Counted from the first letter of the stretch, positions 42,923 through 53,100 are shown. The stretch is 64,000 nt of DNA from Chryseobacterium sp. CH25 (GCF_004119455.1 NZ_NRQT01000005.1:1-64000), one strand, 5' to 3'. Program-made: numbers and translations. Notes: generated by a model from the sequence alone, not told the origin.

Positions 42923-42954
42923 AAAAAGGAGCAGAATTTTCTGCTCCTTTTTTT
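42923..42954. terminator. Bidirectional terminator
   Basis: AAAAAGGAGCAG pairs with CTGCTCCTTTTT around AATTTT. It sits in the 33-base gap between the convergent CvfB-like and T9SS type B genes and overlaps the last bases of the latter. Confidence 0.88.
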
Positions 42955-45900
42955 ATTCTCTGTTTTTAACTAACAGCCAACCGCTGTAATTTCTCCCATC
43001 AGAAACTTTTATTGTATACCAGTAGCTTCCTGTCGCTATCGGTTGTAAATCATATTTTCCATCCCATTGGAAAGGTTTCTTTTTGATTATTTCTTTATAG
43101 AGAAGAAGTCCCTTTCTGTCATATATATAAACTTCAGTCTCCGGATAGTTTTCTAGTCCTGCAATTCTCCAGATATCATTAATTCCGTCAGCGTTAGGGG
43201 TAATTGTATTTGGAATATTAAAAATAGAAAAGCTTTTCTTTCCAATTACACATCCGGATTTTGTTCTTACATATACAGTGTATTCGCCCAAATGTAAATT
43301 GGTGAAAATATTGGAATCCTGCCAAGTGGTATTATCAAGAGAGTATTCATAATTACCTGTTTCAGAAATAATAACCGTTGCTGTATTGTTGGTAATATTT
43401 ACAGATACAATTTGAGGTAAAACTGAATAATTTATTTTCGTAGAGCTGGTACTTTCGCAGCCAAAATTGTTGATTACTTTTACCGAATAGGTCCCGGGTA
43501 GAGATACTGTAATAGATTGAGTTGTTGCCCCCGTATTCCATAGATAGGATTTGAATCCGGTTCCAGCATCTAATACAGCAGATTTACCTTCACAAAAATC
43601 CAATTTTTCAGGTAATGTAACCACAGGTTTTGGATTAAGTGTTAGACTCAGTCTTACCATTATAAAGCATCCTTCAGCAGTACTAACCTTTACATTAATA
43701 AGGTTGGAACCAATATTTAAAATATAAGCAGAAGGGTTGGAAATAATATTTCCTGCTGCATCTGTATAAGAGAAAATATAATTATTAGGGTTATTAATGA
43801 TATTACCATCATAAGTATGAAGATTAACTATCATTGTATTTCCTGTATTGTCATTACATAATGTCTGTGCATAGCCTTTAGCCGGAACATTATTTGAAGA
43901 TAAGGTTACTGAAATGGCTAGCTTTTCGGATTCGCAATTGTTTAGTTTTTGGGTTACATAATAAGTCTGTCCATGTACAAGAGTTGTTGTAACAGGAAGA
44001 ATATTTCCTGCAGCATCGTAGAAGGTTAATGAAGTTCCTGCAACAATTAATTTTTCCAGTGTAGGATTTGCTGAAGAACAGAAATCCTGATTGATATTGG
44101 CTGCTGGTTTAGGTGTACTGTTTACAGTAACCTGAATAGCAATTTTACTACTTTCACAGCTATTTATTGTTTGAGAAGCGTAATAAGTCTGTCCATTTAC
44201 CAGAGGTGATGTTACAGGTAAATTTACACCTGCTGCATCATACCATTTTATATCCTGGCCTGTGATCTGGATATCTGAAACTTTAGGGTTGTTTGTGGCG
44301 CAGAATGTTTGCTGCTGGGGCGCTGTTGGAATAGTATTTTGTATTGAAAATACTTTAAAAGGAACTTTTTCGCTCTCACAATCCGAATTATATTGAGAAA
44401 CGTAATATTGAACCCCTCCAGTAATATAGGATGTACTGCTAATTAAATTACCGGCAGCATCATAGAATCTGGTATTTTGATTATTATTAATGTTCAGTTG
44501 ATGCAGGGTCATTTGATTAACATTACTGCAAAAATAGAAATCGTTTACAGTCAATTTGAGTGGTGCATTTTTGATGATTACTTTTACAGCTAATCTTTTA
44601 TTATTAAAAGGACAAGATTCATCCTGAACGGAAGCATAATAAGTACTGTTGTTTTGTAAAGGAGTTGTACTGCTCAAAGGAGTTGTTGATGTTAAAGAAT
44701 CATACCAGGTTGTATAAGATGTATTAGGATATAGATTGTTTATTGTTGGATTGATTGATGAACAAAATGTTTGTGTTTTATCTCCATCTGGTGTACCATT
44801 ATAACACTTCCCGAACTTTTGAATGAAAGAGCTTATATTATTATTTGTATATTTTATATCTTTAATATCCAGATCTGGATTAAAGTCTTGATATCCTGTG
44901 TAATTTCCGACAAGAATCATGTTTCCTTCATAATCTATACTCTGGTCAAAAGTATAAGAAGAAAAATCGCTTTTATTGAATATTAATTTGCCATCATTTC
45001 TGAACTTTAAATAATATGTTTGAGAATCATTTGATAAATAGCTGTAATTAAGACCTATGTCTATTCTTTTTACAATTTCAGTTGCATTATTATTTCCATT
45101 GATAACTTTAATCATATTGTCAGCATAACGTACAAAAAAATTAATGGTATTGTCAGCATTGAGTTTAATAGAACGAAAGTCATAGCTTACATCTCCTTTT
45201 ATGAGTGAATTCCATACCAAATGTCCATTTGTGTTTATTTTATAAATCACTGTACGTCCATCCATAGGAATATTTATCGTAGTATTTGGAAAGGTAATAT
45301 TTTGAGTATGATAATTATTACTTGCAGTGTAAATATTATTGGTGTTATCAATTTCAATCTTTGAGTTTGAAGTACCCAGATAAGCACTGAAATAAGTCAA
45401 TGGCTGATACCACGTAAAATTTCCATTCGTATTGAATTTCGCTAGAAAACTTTGATTATAATTAGTGCTACTGGACGGAAAAGTATTATTATCAATTTTT
45501 AAATAAGCTTCAAAATTTCCAAGAACAATAATATCATTGTTATGATCTGTTTTTACAGTATGTATTGTTGGGGTATTGTGAGCATGAAGAGGACGGGCCC
45601 ACGAAAAAGCTCCGGTAGAGGTATTTTTCATAATAAATAACCCATTTGGAGGTGGCAGATGAAATACCGCATTAGGATCGGGATTCAAATCGGTAAGAAA
45701 TGATGGAGGATAATTAATATAATTTCCTGTAGAGATAATATTGTTATTCAAATCAATAGTACAGGTCATATTAGAGACATAGTTGTAAATATTTCCAAAG
45801 ACAAAATTTCCATTAGAGTCTAATTTTACCATAAATGAACTGCTTTGGTTAATTCCTGTATTAAAAATAGTCTCAGAATTAGGATCTAATTTTAAATCGT

Positions 45901-46282
45901 TTCCATCTGTATATCCTGTAAGTAAGAGATTATCCTGCTTATCTACAACTAAGGAATTTAATGAAGAATAATATTTTGATCTGATCTCTTTTACCCAGAT
46001 TACATTTTTGTTCTTGTCAAACTTTGCAATAACCACCCTTGAATCTTCATCAACAGTGGTTGTTTTCGTGATGTTATCAAATGTAATAGCATTGATGCTG
46101 GGAAATGCAAAACGACCATATCTTCCTCCTACATAAATGTTTCCTTGTGAATCTGTATCGCTAAAAGCAATAAAATGCTGAGATTCTATAATATGACTTT
46201 TAGTTTGAAAATCCCAAAGCAGATTTTGTGAAAATAGAAGTACGGCGCTCAAAATCATGAACAGCGAAAGAATTTTCTTCAT
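42953..46282 (-). CDS. Large surface protein with Ig-like repeats and T9SS type B sorting domain
   Basis: An 1109-residue secreted protein with a signal peptide (KKILSLFMILSAVLLFSQ). Residues about 20-500 form a propeller-like region with repeated SBBP-type strands (NIYVGGRYGRFAF, DKQDNLLLTGYTDG, FDQSIDYEGNMILVGNYTG). Four units of about 70 residues follow (about 500-815), each with FC-xx-NP, YDAAG, a YYxSQ-like strand and CES, so cysteines pair within units. More Ig-like domains follow (SYLWNTGATTQSITVSLPGT). The C-terminal about 85 residues (ITPNADGINDIWRIAGL ... GSYWYTIKVSDGRNYSGW) are the gliding-motility-associated type B sorting domain. It is likely an adhesin or surface protein; the ligand is not known. 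Confidence 0.92.
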   Translation of the reverse strand: MKKILSLFMILSAVLLFSQNLLWDFQTKSHIIESQHFIAFSDTDSQGNIYVGGRYGRFAFPSINAITFDNITKTTTVDEDSRVVIAKFDKNKNVIWVKEIRSKYYSSLNSLVVDKQDNLLLTGYTDGNDLKLDPNSETIFNTGINQSSSFMVKLDSNGNFVFGNIYNYVSNMTCTIDLNNNIISTGNYINYPPSFLTDLNPDPNAVFHLPPPNGLFIMKNTSTGAFSWARPLHAHNTPTIHTVKTDHNNDIIVLGNFEAYLKIDNNTFPSSSTNYNQSFLAKFNTNGNFTWYQPLTYFSAYLGTSNSKIEIDNTNNIYTASNNYHTQNITFPNTTINIPMDGRTVIYKINTNGHLVWNSLIKGDVSYDFRSIKLNADNTINFFVRYADNMIKVINGNNNATEIVKRIDIGLNYSYLSNDSQTYYLKFRNDGKLIFNKSDFSSYTFDQSIDYEGNMILVGNYTGYQDFNPDLDIKDIKYTNNNISSFIQKFGKCYNGTPDGDKTQTFCSSINPTINNLYPNTSYTTWYDSLTSTTPLSSTTPLQNNSTYYASVQDESCPFNNKRLAVKVIIKNAPLKLTVNDFYFCSNVNQMTLHQLNINNNQNTRFYDAAGNLISSTSYITGGVQYYVSQYNSDCESEKVPFKVFSIQNTIPTAPQQQTFCATNNPKVSDIQITGQDIKWYDAAGVNLPVTSPLVNGQTYYASQTINSCESSKIAIQVTVNSTPKPAANINQDFCSSANPTLEKLIVAGTSLTFYDAAGNILPVTTTLVHGQTYYVTQKLNNCESEKLAISVTLSSNNVPAKGYAQTLCNDNTGNTMIVNLHTYDGNIINNPNNYIFSYTDAAGNIISNPSAYILNIGSNLINVKVSTAEGCFIMVRLSLTLNPKPVVTLPEKLDFCEGKSAVLDAGTGFKSYLWNTGATTQSITVSLPGTYSVKVINNFGCESTSSTKINYSVLPQIVSVNITNNTATVIISETGNYEYSLDNTTWQDSNIFTNLHLGEYTVYVRTKSGCVIGKKSFSIFNIPNTITPNADGINDIWRIAGLENYPETEVYIYDRKGLLLYKEIIKKKPFQWDGKYDLQPIATGSYWYTIKVSDGRNYSGWLLVKNRE

Positions 46283-46395
46283 CAGGTTATTAATTTTTGC
46301 GGCAAAGATATAAAAATTGATTTTTCGTTAAATAGTGAATAATCAAAATTTTATTTCAAAAACATGATGTAATCATAACAAATTTGTTTAATTTT

Positions 46396-46467
46396 TTTGT
46401 TTAACAATTTTGTCAAAAACAAAATTCGGTTTAAATTTGCACAAATTTGTTTAACAAAAATGTCAAA
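46396..46467 (+). promoter_or_regulatory. tetR promoter with overlapping direct repeats (candidate operator)
   Basis: Promoter: TTTG (46409-46412), 19 bases, TAAATTTG (46432-46439), an exact Bacteroidota consensus. A 22-base motif beginning TTTGTTTAACAA occurs at 46396-46417, over the -33 box, and again at 46446-46467, over the start site and start codon, with three mismatches and exactly 50 bases apart. AACAAATTTGTT (46377-46388) and ACAAATTTGT (46441-46450) are perfect palindromes next to them. A bound repressor would block both promoter ends. Confidence 0.7.
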
Positions 46468-47053
46468 TCAAGCAAAAAAAGACCAAACACAGGAATTGAT
46501 CAAGGAGACAGCGAAGAAATTATTCTTTGTGAAAGGAAAATTTGATGCTACTACGCAGGAGATTGCAGATGAAGCAGGAGTAAATAGAACCCTTATTAAT
46601 TATTATTTCCGATCAAGAGACAAACTGATTCAGATCATCTTTGATGAAGCACAGAAAGTAGAGCAGGAAAAATCAAAGATCATTCAGAATTCGGATCTTC
46701 CATTTAAGGAGAAGATCAGCAAGTTTATAGAAAGCAGCCTTTCTACGAGCCTTCAGTATCCATATCTGGAAACGTATATCGTTTCACAGATCAATAAAGG
46801 AACCTGCCATCAGAGAGAAATAGAAGAAGATATTCTTGAAACCATGTATAAAGATATTGAAAAAGAAATGGAATTGGGAAATATTGAAAAAATGGCTCCC
46901 GTTCAGTTTATCCTGAATATGGTTTCATTACTGGTTTTTCCAAGTGCAATACGACCTTTGTTTATGGAGAATCTGATGATTAGTGACGAAGAATATGATA
47001 AGATTATTTCAGAAAGAAAAGAGATTATTATCAATATGTTATTTAAAAACTAA
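46460..47053 (+). CDS. TetR/AcrR family transcriptional repressor
   Basis: A 197-residue regulator from this start. The N-terminal HTH is typical: QELIKETAKKLFFVKGKFDA, TTQEIADEAGVNRTLINYYF, RSRDKLIQIIFDEA. An all-helical ligand/dimer domain follows. It heads the efflux operon (TolC-type, adaptor, RND pump) and is probably its repressor, binding the direct repeats over its own promoter. The frame opens at ATG 46397, but that start lies upstream of the promoter -7 box and adds a Phe/Lys-rich stretch not seen in TetR proteins, so ATG 46460 is chosen. This gives a very short leader of about 15 bases. Confidence 0.9.
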   Translation: MSNQAKKDQTQELIKETAKKLFFVKGKFDATTQEIADEAGVNRTLINYYFRSRDKLIQIIFDEAQKVEQEKSKIIQNSDLPFKEKISKFIESSLSTSLQYPYLETYIVSQINKGTCHQREIEEDILETMYKDIEKEMELGNIEKMAPVQFILNMVSLLVFPSAIRPLFMENLMISDEEYDKIISERKEIIINMLFKN

Positions 47054-47139
47054 CAAAATCTAAAGTATTTCTTAAAATGAATCGTCAGTTAGAAATAAAA
47101 GCAAGGAAAAAATTAAAAAAATAAACGAAGTATAAAATT

Positions 47140-48492
47140 ATGAAAAGAAAACGTATAACTGCTAAAAAGCTAAAGATTGGGATAGCTGCAGCATTTATGA
47201 TTTTCGGTTTTTCATCGGTGTCTGCCCAGCAGCAGGTTTCTCTGCAGGAAGCAATAAAACAGGCACTCCAGAATAAGGCAGAAGCTAAAAAAGCAGCCTT
47301 ACAGGTAAAAAAAGCCGAATATAAGATTGATGAGGCTAAAGCTGGAGCTCTTCCACAGATTAGTGTAGCCGGTGGTGTTTCTTATAACCCGATTATCCAG
47401 GAAACTGTGGTAGAGATTATGGGGCAGAGAAACATTTTCAAAATGGGACAGCCATGGAACTCCAATATTTCCGCTTCATTGAACCAGGCATTGTTTGATC
47501 AGAGAGTTTTCATTGGTTTAAAAGCTGCAAAGTCTACCAGAGAATTCTATGTGCTTAACTCTCAGCTTACCAATGAACAGATCATTGTGAATGTAGCTAC
47601 AGCCTATTACAATGTATTTGTACAGGAAGAAAACCTGAAAACATTGGAAACAAGCTATGCCAACACAGAGAAAGTAAGAAATGTTATTAAAAGTTTAGTT
47701 GATAATGGTTTAGCAAAGCCGATTGATCTTGACAGAACCAATGTTCAGCTTACAAACATTGCTTCCAATAAGCAAAAGCTTATCAATGGAGTAGAACTTA
47801 CCAAAAATGCATTGAAGTTTTATATGGGAATTCCAATAGACTCTCAGATTGAACTGGAAGAAAAAAGCATCGAACCAAAACCTGAGCTTATTTCAGGACA
47901 GATTAGTTTAGATAACAGATCTGAAATTAAAGTTCTTAAGAAACAAATGGAGCTTTTACAGTTCAATAAAAAAGCTACTGAAGCATTCCTTTATCCTACT
48001 GTAAGCCTTCAGGCGAACTACGGTTGGTACGGAATGGGAACAAAATTCCCTTGGTTCAACGGTATCAGTAATGGTGTAAACTGGAGTGATGCAGCCTCTG
48101 TAGGATTAAATGTAAACATTCCGATTTTTACGGGTGGAGCTACAAAATCTAAGATTCAACAGGCCGAAATTGATATCCAGGATTTAAATCAGGATATTGA
48201 AAACACTCAGTTAAGTCTGAATTTAGATTATAAAAATGCAACTACCAATATGGAGAATGCTTTAATCAATATTCAGAGTATGAAGGATAACGTTGCACTG
48301 GCAGAAAAAGTACAGGCGAATACACAATCCAACTATCAATACGGTTTAGCAACACTTACAGATCTATTGGATACAGATAACTCATTAACAGAAGCAAAGC
48401 AAAACTATGCCAATGCTCTATTGGATTATAAGCAGGCTGAAATTCAGTTAATGAAAGCAAAAGGAGAATTAAACACACTACAAAACCCATAA
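47140..48492 (+). CDS. TolC family outer-membrane efflux protein
   Basis: A 450-residue outer-membrane channel subunit. A signal peptide (IGIAAAFMIFGFSSVSAQ, cut about residue 29) follows a basic start. The two OEP repeats lie at about 33-225 (VSLQEAIKQALQNKAEAKKA ... YNVFVQEENLKTLETSY) and 250-445 (SEIKVLKKQMELLQFNKKAT ... NYQYGLATLTDLLDTDNSL), the latter with the conserved G-x-x-T-x-x-D-x-L-D. It forms the exit duct of a tripartite pump. The adaptor gene starts seven bases after its stop. Upstream tetR is 86 bases away on the same strand. Confidence 0.94.
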   Translation: MKRKRITAKKLKIGIAAAFMIFGFSSVSAQQQVSLQEAIKQALQNKAEAKKAALQVKKAEYKIDEAKAGALPQISVAGGVSYNPIIQETVVEIMGQRNIFKMGQPWNSNISASLNQALFDQRVFIGLKAAKSTREFYVLNSQLTNEQIIVNVATAYYNVFVQEENLKTLETSYANTEKVRNVIKSLVDNGLAKPIDLDRTNVQLTNIASNKQKLINGVELTKNALKFYMGIPIDSQIELEEKSIEPKPELISGQISLDNRSEIKVLKKQMELLQFNKKATEAFLYPTVSLQANYGWYGMGTKFPWFNGISNGVNWSDAASVGLNVNIPIFTGGATKSKIQQAEIDIQDLNQDIENTQLSLNLDYKNATTNMENALINIQSMKDNVALAEKVQANTQSNYQYGLATLTDLLDTDNSLTEAKQNYANALLDYKQAEIQLMKAKGELNTLQNP

Positions 48493-48498
48493 TAAGCA

Positions 48499-49560
48499 AT
48501 GAAAAAAACTTTAATATATATCATCGTAGCAGCTGTACTGGTTGGGTTGGCAGCTTACAAGATTGCAGGTAACAAAGAGAAGCAGACTCAGGAAGTAAAA
48601 GAGGTTGCCAAGCAGGTAGATAAAATCAACGTTAATATCGTAACGGTAGCAAGAGAAAATATTGATACAGATTATTCTGCAAACGGTACCTTCCTTCCTA
48701 AGCAGGAAATGAATCAGGCTTCTGAGATTTCAGGACGTATTGTTAGCGTTTTAGTGAAAGAAGGTTCAAGAGTAGGAGCAGGTCAGGTTTTAGCAACCAT
48801 CAAAAGAGATGCTATCGAAGTTGACGTTACTCAGGCTCAGAATAATCTACAAAATGCCATTATCGATAACCAACGTTACGAAAATGCATATAAAACAGGT
48901 GGAGTTACTAAACAACAGCTTGATAATTCAAGACTGCAACTGAAAAATATGCAGGCTGCAGTGAGAGCACAAGGCGTTAAAGTAAACGATACAAGCATCC
49001 GTGCAGGAATCAGTGGTACAGTTAATAAGAAAATGGTGGAGCCGGGAACTGTAGTTTCTCCGGGAACAGCAATGTTTGAGATCGTTAATATCAACAGCTT
49101 AAAACTTTCTGTTTTAGTAGATGAAAGCCAGGTTGGAAAAATCCAGTTAGGTCAGGAAGTTCCAATTAAAGTAAACGTTTTACCGGAAGACTCTTTCGTA
49201 GGTAGAATTACATTTATCGCTCCTAAAAGTGATGCATCTTTGAATTTCCCGGTTGAAATCGAAGTTCAGAACAGAGGAAACCTGAAAGCAGGGATGTACG
49301 CAACCGCTACCTTTAAAACAAACCATGGTGCAGAAACTCAGAATATGCTGACTGTTCCTGCTGAAGCGTTTGTAAACGGAGTAAGTTCAGGACAGTTATT
49401 CGTTGTTCAGAACGGTGTTGCTAAATTGATTAAAGTAACTGTAGGAAAAGTTTACGGAGACAAAGTACAGGTATTAAGCGGGCTGAATGGTGGTGAGCAA
49501 ATAGTAACCAGCGGACAGATTAACCTGGACAACGGATCTAAAGTGAACATTATAAAGTAA
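48499..49560 (+). CDS. RND efflux periplasmic adaptor (membrane fusion protein)
   Basis: A 353-residue adaptor anchored by one N-terminal helix (KKTLIYIIVAAVLVGLAAYK). Domains: lipoyl halves (about 60-95 EISGRIVSVLVKEGSRVGAG and 160-195 IRAGISGTVNKKMVEPGTVV) around a short alpha-hairpin (TQAQNNLQNAIIDNQRYENA), a beta-barrel (about 205-275) and a membrane-proximal domain (ending NLDNGSKVNII). It links the inner-membrane RND pump to the TolC channel. It lies between the two, with gaps of six and seven bases, so it is co-translated. The short hairpin is typical of Bacteroidota adaptors. Confidence 0.94.
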   Translation: MKKTLIYIIVAAVLVGLAAYKIAGNKEKQTQEVKEVAKQVDKINVNIVTVARENIDTDYSANGTFLPKQEMNQASEISGRIVSVLVKEGSRVGAGQVLATIKRDAIEVDVTQAQNNLQNAIIDNQRYENAYKTGGVTKQQLDNSRLQLKNMQAAVRAQGVKVNDTSIRAGISGTVNKKMVEPGTVVSPGTAMFEIVNINSLKLSVLVDESQVGKIQLGQEVPIKVNVLPEDSFVGRITFIAPKSDASLNFPVEIEVQNRGNLKAGMYATATFKTNHGAETQNMLTVPAEAFVNGVSSGQLFVVQNGVAKLIKVTVGKVYGDKVQVLSGLNGGEQIVTSGQINLDNGSKVNIIK

Positions 49561-49567
49561 ACGATAT

Positions 49568-52500
49568 ATGAAGTTAGCAGAAATATCGATTAAAAGACCC
49601 TCGTTGGTAATTGTATTATTTACAATTCTGACGCTGGGAGGTATCCTGAGTTATACGCTCATGGGATACGAATTGATTCCGAAGTTTGAAACCAACATGG
49701 TAACCATTTCCACGGTGTATCCGGGAGCTTCACCTGCCGAGGTGGAAACATCCGTCACCCGAAAGATTGAGGATGCTGTAGGTTCTTTGGAAAACGTAAA
49801 AAAAGTAGAATCTTCTTCATATGAAAGTTTATCCGTTATCATGGTTCAGCTGAACAATGGTGCCGATGTAGACTTTGCTTTGAATGATGCTCAGAGAAAG
49901 GTAAACGCAATCTTGGGAGATCTTCCGGACGACGTGAAAGCCCCTTCACTGAATAAATTCTCCTTAGATGATTTACCGATTATCACGATGAGTATTTCAT
50001 CTGATAAATTAAACAGTAAGGATCTTTACGACTTATTGGATAAAAAGATTGAACCTATTTTCTCCCGTGTAAACGGAGTTGCTCAGGTTGACCTTGTAGG
50101 TGGGCAGGAGAGAGAAATTCAGGTGAATCTGGATGAAAAGAAATTGCAGGGATACGGACTTTCTATTGGAGATGTTCAGCAGGCAATCCTTTCTTCAAAC
50201 TTAGATTTCCCTACAGGTAGCTTGAAAACAAGAACTACTAAATCTACGATCAGATTATCAGGAAAATATAAGTCTACTGAGGAAATGAACAACCTTGTCG
50301 TTTCCAACAAAAATGGAGCACAGGTTCGTTTATCTGATATTGCCACTGTTTTTGACTCTCAGAAAGATGTTGAAAAAGTAGCGAGATTCAACCAGTTTCC
50401 AACGATCTTAATGCAGGTTAAAAAGCAGTCTGATGCGAACGCAGTAGCAGTATCTGAAAGTATTCAGAAAACGATTAAAACCGTAGAAGAGGCTTACAAA
50501 TTCAGGGAGTAAAAGTAAAAATCGTAAATGATACTACAGAATTTACCCTTGAATCAGCTAACCACGTAATTTTCGACTTATTCTTAGCAATTATTCTTGT
50601 GGCGATTGTAATGCTATTGTTCCTTCACAGTATCAGAAACGCATTCATCGTAATGGTTTCCATCCCGGCTTCATTGGTGGCAGCGTTCATCGGAATGAAC
50701 CTGATGGGATATACTTTGAACTTAATGAGTTTACTAGGTCTTTCCCTTGTGGTAGGTATCCTGGTGGATGACGCGATTGTGGTATTGGAAAACATCTACC
50801 GTCACATGGAGATGGGGAAAAGCAAGATCAGAGCGGCATATGACGGAGCATCAGAAATTGGATTTACCGTTGCTGCGATTACCTTGGTAATTGTGGTGGT
50901 ATTCTTACCGATTGCGATGAGTTCAGGGCTTGTAGCTAACATCTTAGCACAGTTCTGCGTCACGGTGGTTATTGCGACGTTACTGTCATTATTAGCTTCA
51001 TTTACCATCATCCCTTGGTTATCATCAAGATTCGGTAAACTGGAGCATTTAACAGGGAAAAACTGGTTTGAGAAATTCATCCTTTGGTTTGAAGGTCTAA
51101 TCGACAAGTTCACTCACTGGATTACAGATATTCTTGAATGGTGTCTGAAAACAACTTTAAGAAGAATTTCTACAGTGGTTATTACATTCATTGTTTTAAT
51201 CAGTTCATTCTCGTTAGTAATCTTCGGATTCATTGGAGGGGAATTCTTCCCACCAATTGACCGTGGTCAGTTCTTAGTACAGATGGAGCTTTCTAAAGAT
51301 GCTACTGTTGAAAAGACCAACCAATTAACATTAGAGGTTGAAAAATACCTGAGAAATGATAAAGATGTTGTAGACTTAATTACAACTGTTGGACAGCAAT
51401 CTACAGGTTTTGGTGGAGCTCAGGCAACAACTTACCAATCTGAGGTTCAGGTTAACTTAACAGACAAATCTGAACGTTCTGAAAGTACCAACATCAAGGC
51501 TGCAAAAGTAAAAAGAGCCTTAGAAGAGAAATTTACAGGAGTAGAGTTTAAAACAGCTCCAATCGGTATCATGGGTGCAGAAAATGCTCCAATTGAAATG
51601 GTAGTAACGGCTCCTGATAACGCAACAGCGGTAAAAGAAGCTACAAGAATCCTGGATCTATTGAAAAAAGTTCCTGGAGCAGTAGATGCAGAATTATCAA
51701 CGGACTCTGGTAACCCGGAAGTACAGGTAAATATCGACAGAGATAAAATGGCTTCTCTAGGCTTAAATCTTTCAAGTGTAGGACAGACAATGCAGACTGC
51801 ATTTAACGGAAATACAGATGGGAAATTCAGAGCAGGAGAGTACGAATATGACATTAACATCCGTTTCGGAGATTTGAACAGACAGTCAATTGATGATGTT
51901 AAAAACCTGATGTTTACAAACCCTCAGGGGCAGCAGGTTCGTTTGAGCCAGTTTGCTGAAGTAAAAATGGGTTCAGGGCCAAGTTTGCTTGAACGTAGAG
52001 ACAAGTCTCCTTCAGTAAAAGTAAGAGCTAAAGCAGTAGGTAGACCAGTTGGAGACGTAGCGAACGAATGGGCTGCTAAGTTCATGAATGAGAAAAAACC
52101 TATCGGTGTAGATTACATCTGGAGTGGGGATATGGAGAACCAGCAGGAAGGTTTCGGTACTTTAGGAATTGCTTTATTAGCGGCTATCGTATTGGTATAT
52201 CTTGTAATGGTATCATTATATGACAGTTTCGTATATCCTTTCGTAGTATTGTTCTCTATTCCGTTGGCAATGATCGGGGTAATGGTAATCCTTGCCTTAA
52301 CAGCTAACTCATTGAACATCTTCACGATGCTAGGGATGATCATGTTGATTGGATTGGTAGCGAAGAACGCGATTATGATTGTTGACTTTACTAATGCCAG
52401 AAAAGCAGCTGGAGCAACAACACATGATGCACTAATTCAGGCTAACCACGCCCGTCTTCGTCCGATCCTGATGACAACTATTGCGATGATCTTCGGTATG

Positions 52501-52752
52501 TTACCGATCGCATTGGCAACAGGTGCCGGAGCAGAGATGAACAAAGGTCTTGCATGGGTAGTAATCGGTGGTCTTACATCGTCTCTATTCCTTACCTTGA
52601 TTATTGTACCGGTAGTATACTCTCTATTTGACTCTATCCTAAGAAGAATGGGTAAAGATACCAAAGTAGACTACGAAGCTGAAATGAAGGCAGATTATGT
52701 ACACAGAGAACTAAATGAAGACGGATTTACGCCTAAACATTTAGACAAATAA
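49568..52752 (+). pseudogene. RND multidrug efflux permease, split by a frameshift
   Basis: The first 314 codons (49568-50512) cover helix 1 (SLVIVLFTILTLGGILSYTL), porter-domain halves and the first docking part, then meet TAA just after AYKFRE. The family sequence resumes in the -1 frame from 50503 as QGVKVKIVNDTTEFTLESAN and runs to 52752 with the remaining eleven or so helices (DDAIVVLENIYRHME with the proton-relay aspartates, MLIGLVAKNAIMIVDF, PILMTTIAMIFGMLPIALA). One extra base near 50498-50502 restores a single chain of about 1062 residues, normal for this family. As written the pump cannot be made whole. The second part has no start of its own before GCGATTGTAATG at about 50599. Confidence 0.87.
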
Positions 52753-52777
52753 AATATCATATACCTTTAATTAATCG

Positions 52778-52809
52778 AAAGCGCCTCAGAATTTCTGAGG
52801 CGCTTTTTT
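52778..52809. terminator. Terminator of the efflux operon
   Basis: AAAGCGCCTCAG (52778-52789) pairs with CTGAGGCGCTTT (52795-52806) around five bases, followed by T. Confidence 0.9.
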
Positions 52810-52855
52810 GTTTTTGATATGAATAGTTGTTGTAAAGATAATAGATGAGTTGTAA

Positions 52856-53047
52856 GTTTTGGCTAAAGCCGTATGGATTTTTGAACTTATAACATGGGCT
52901 AAAGCCCATGTCTATTGATGTTATAAGGTAAATTGTAAAAAGAATTTTTCCGAGATATGTTCTATATAATAACCTATCAACAGGATCAATAGGAGCGGGC
53001 TTTAGCCCGCTTAATATTACATAATGAATATTGGCTTTAGCCAAAAC
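52856..53047. repeat. Nested GGCTAAAGCC palindromes (REP/BIME-like)
   Basis: Four hairpins with a TAAA or TTTA loop: GGC-TAAA-GCC (52861-52870), CATGGGC-TAAA-GCCCATG (52893-52910), AGCGGGC-TTTA-GCCCGCT (52994-53011) and TTGGC-TTTA-GCCAA (53031-53045). The outer two form a perfect 15-base inverted pair (52856-52870 with 53033-53047), and the inner two are also inverted, sharing CTATTGAT beyond the stem. No gene lies in the 52753-53125 gap; a 116-codon frame across it is an artefact of the repeat. Confidence 0.85.
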
Positions 53048-53073
53048 ATAATATTTTGTATATTTTATCAATA

Positions 53074-53100
53074 AAAAAGACTTCCGGTGTCCACCGAAAG
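53074..53100 (-). terminator. Terminator of the J-KTSC gene
   Basis: On the minus strand CTTTCGGT pairs with ACCGGAAG (53093-53100 with 53081-53088), with one T-G pair, then a U-run. Confidence 0.75.

Noticed and set aside
46397..46459. Upstream start for the TetR protein
   Set aside because: It lies before the predicted -7 box and adds residues foreign to the family.
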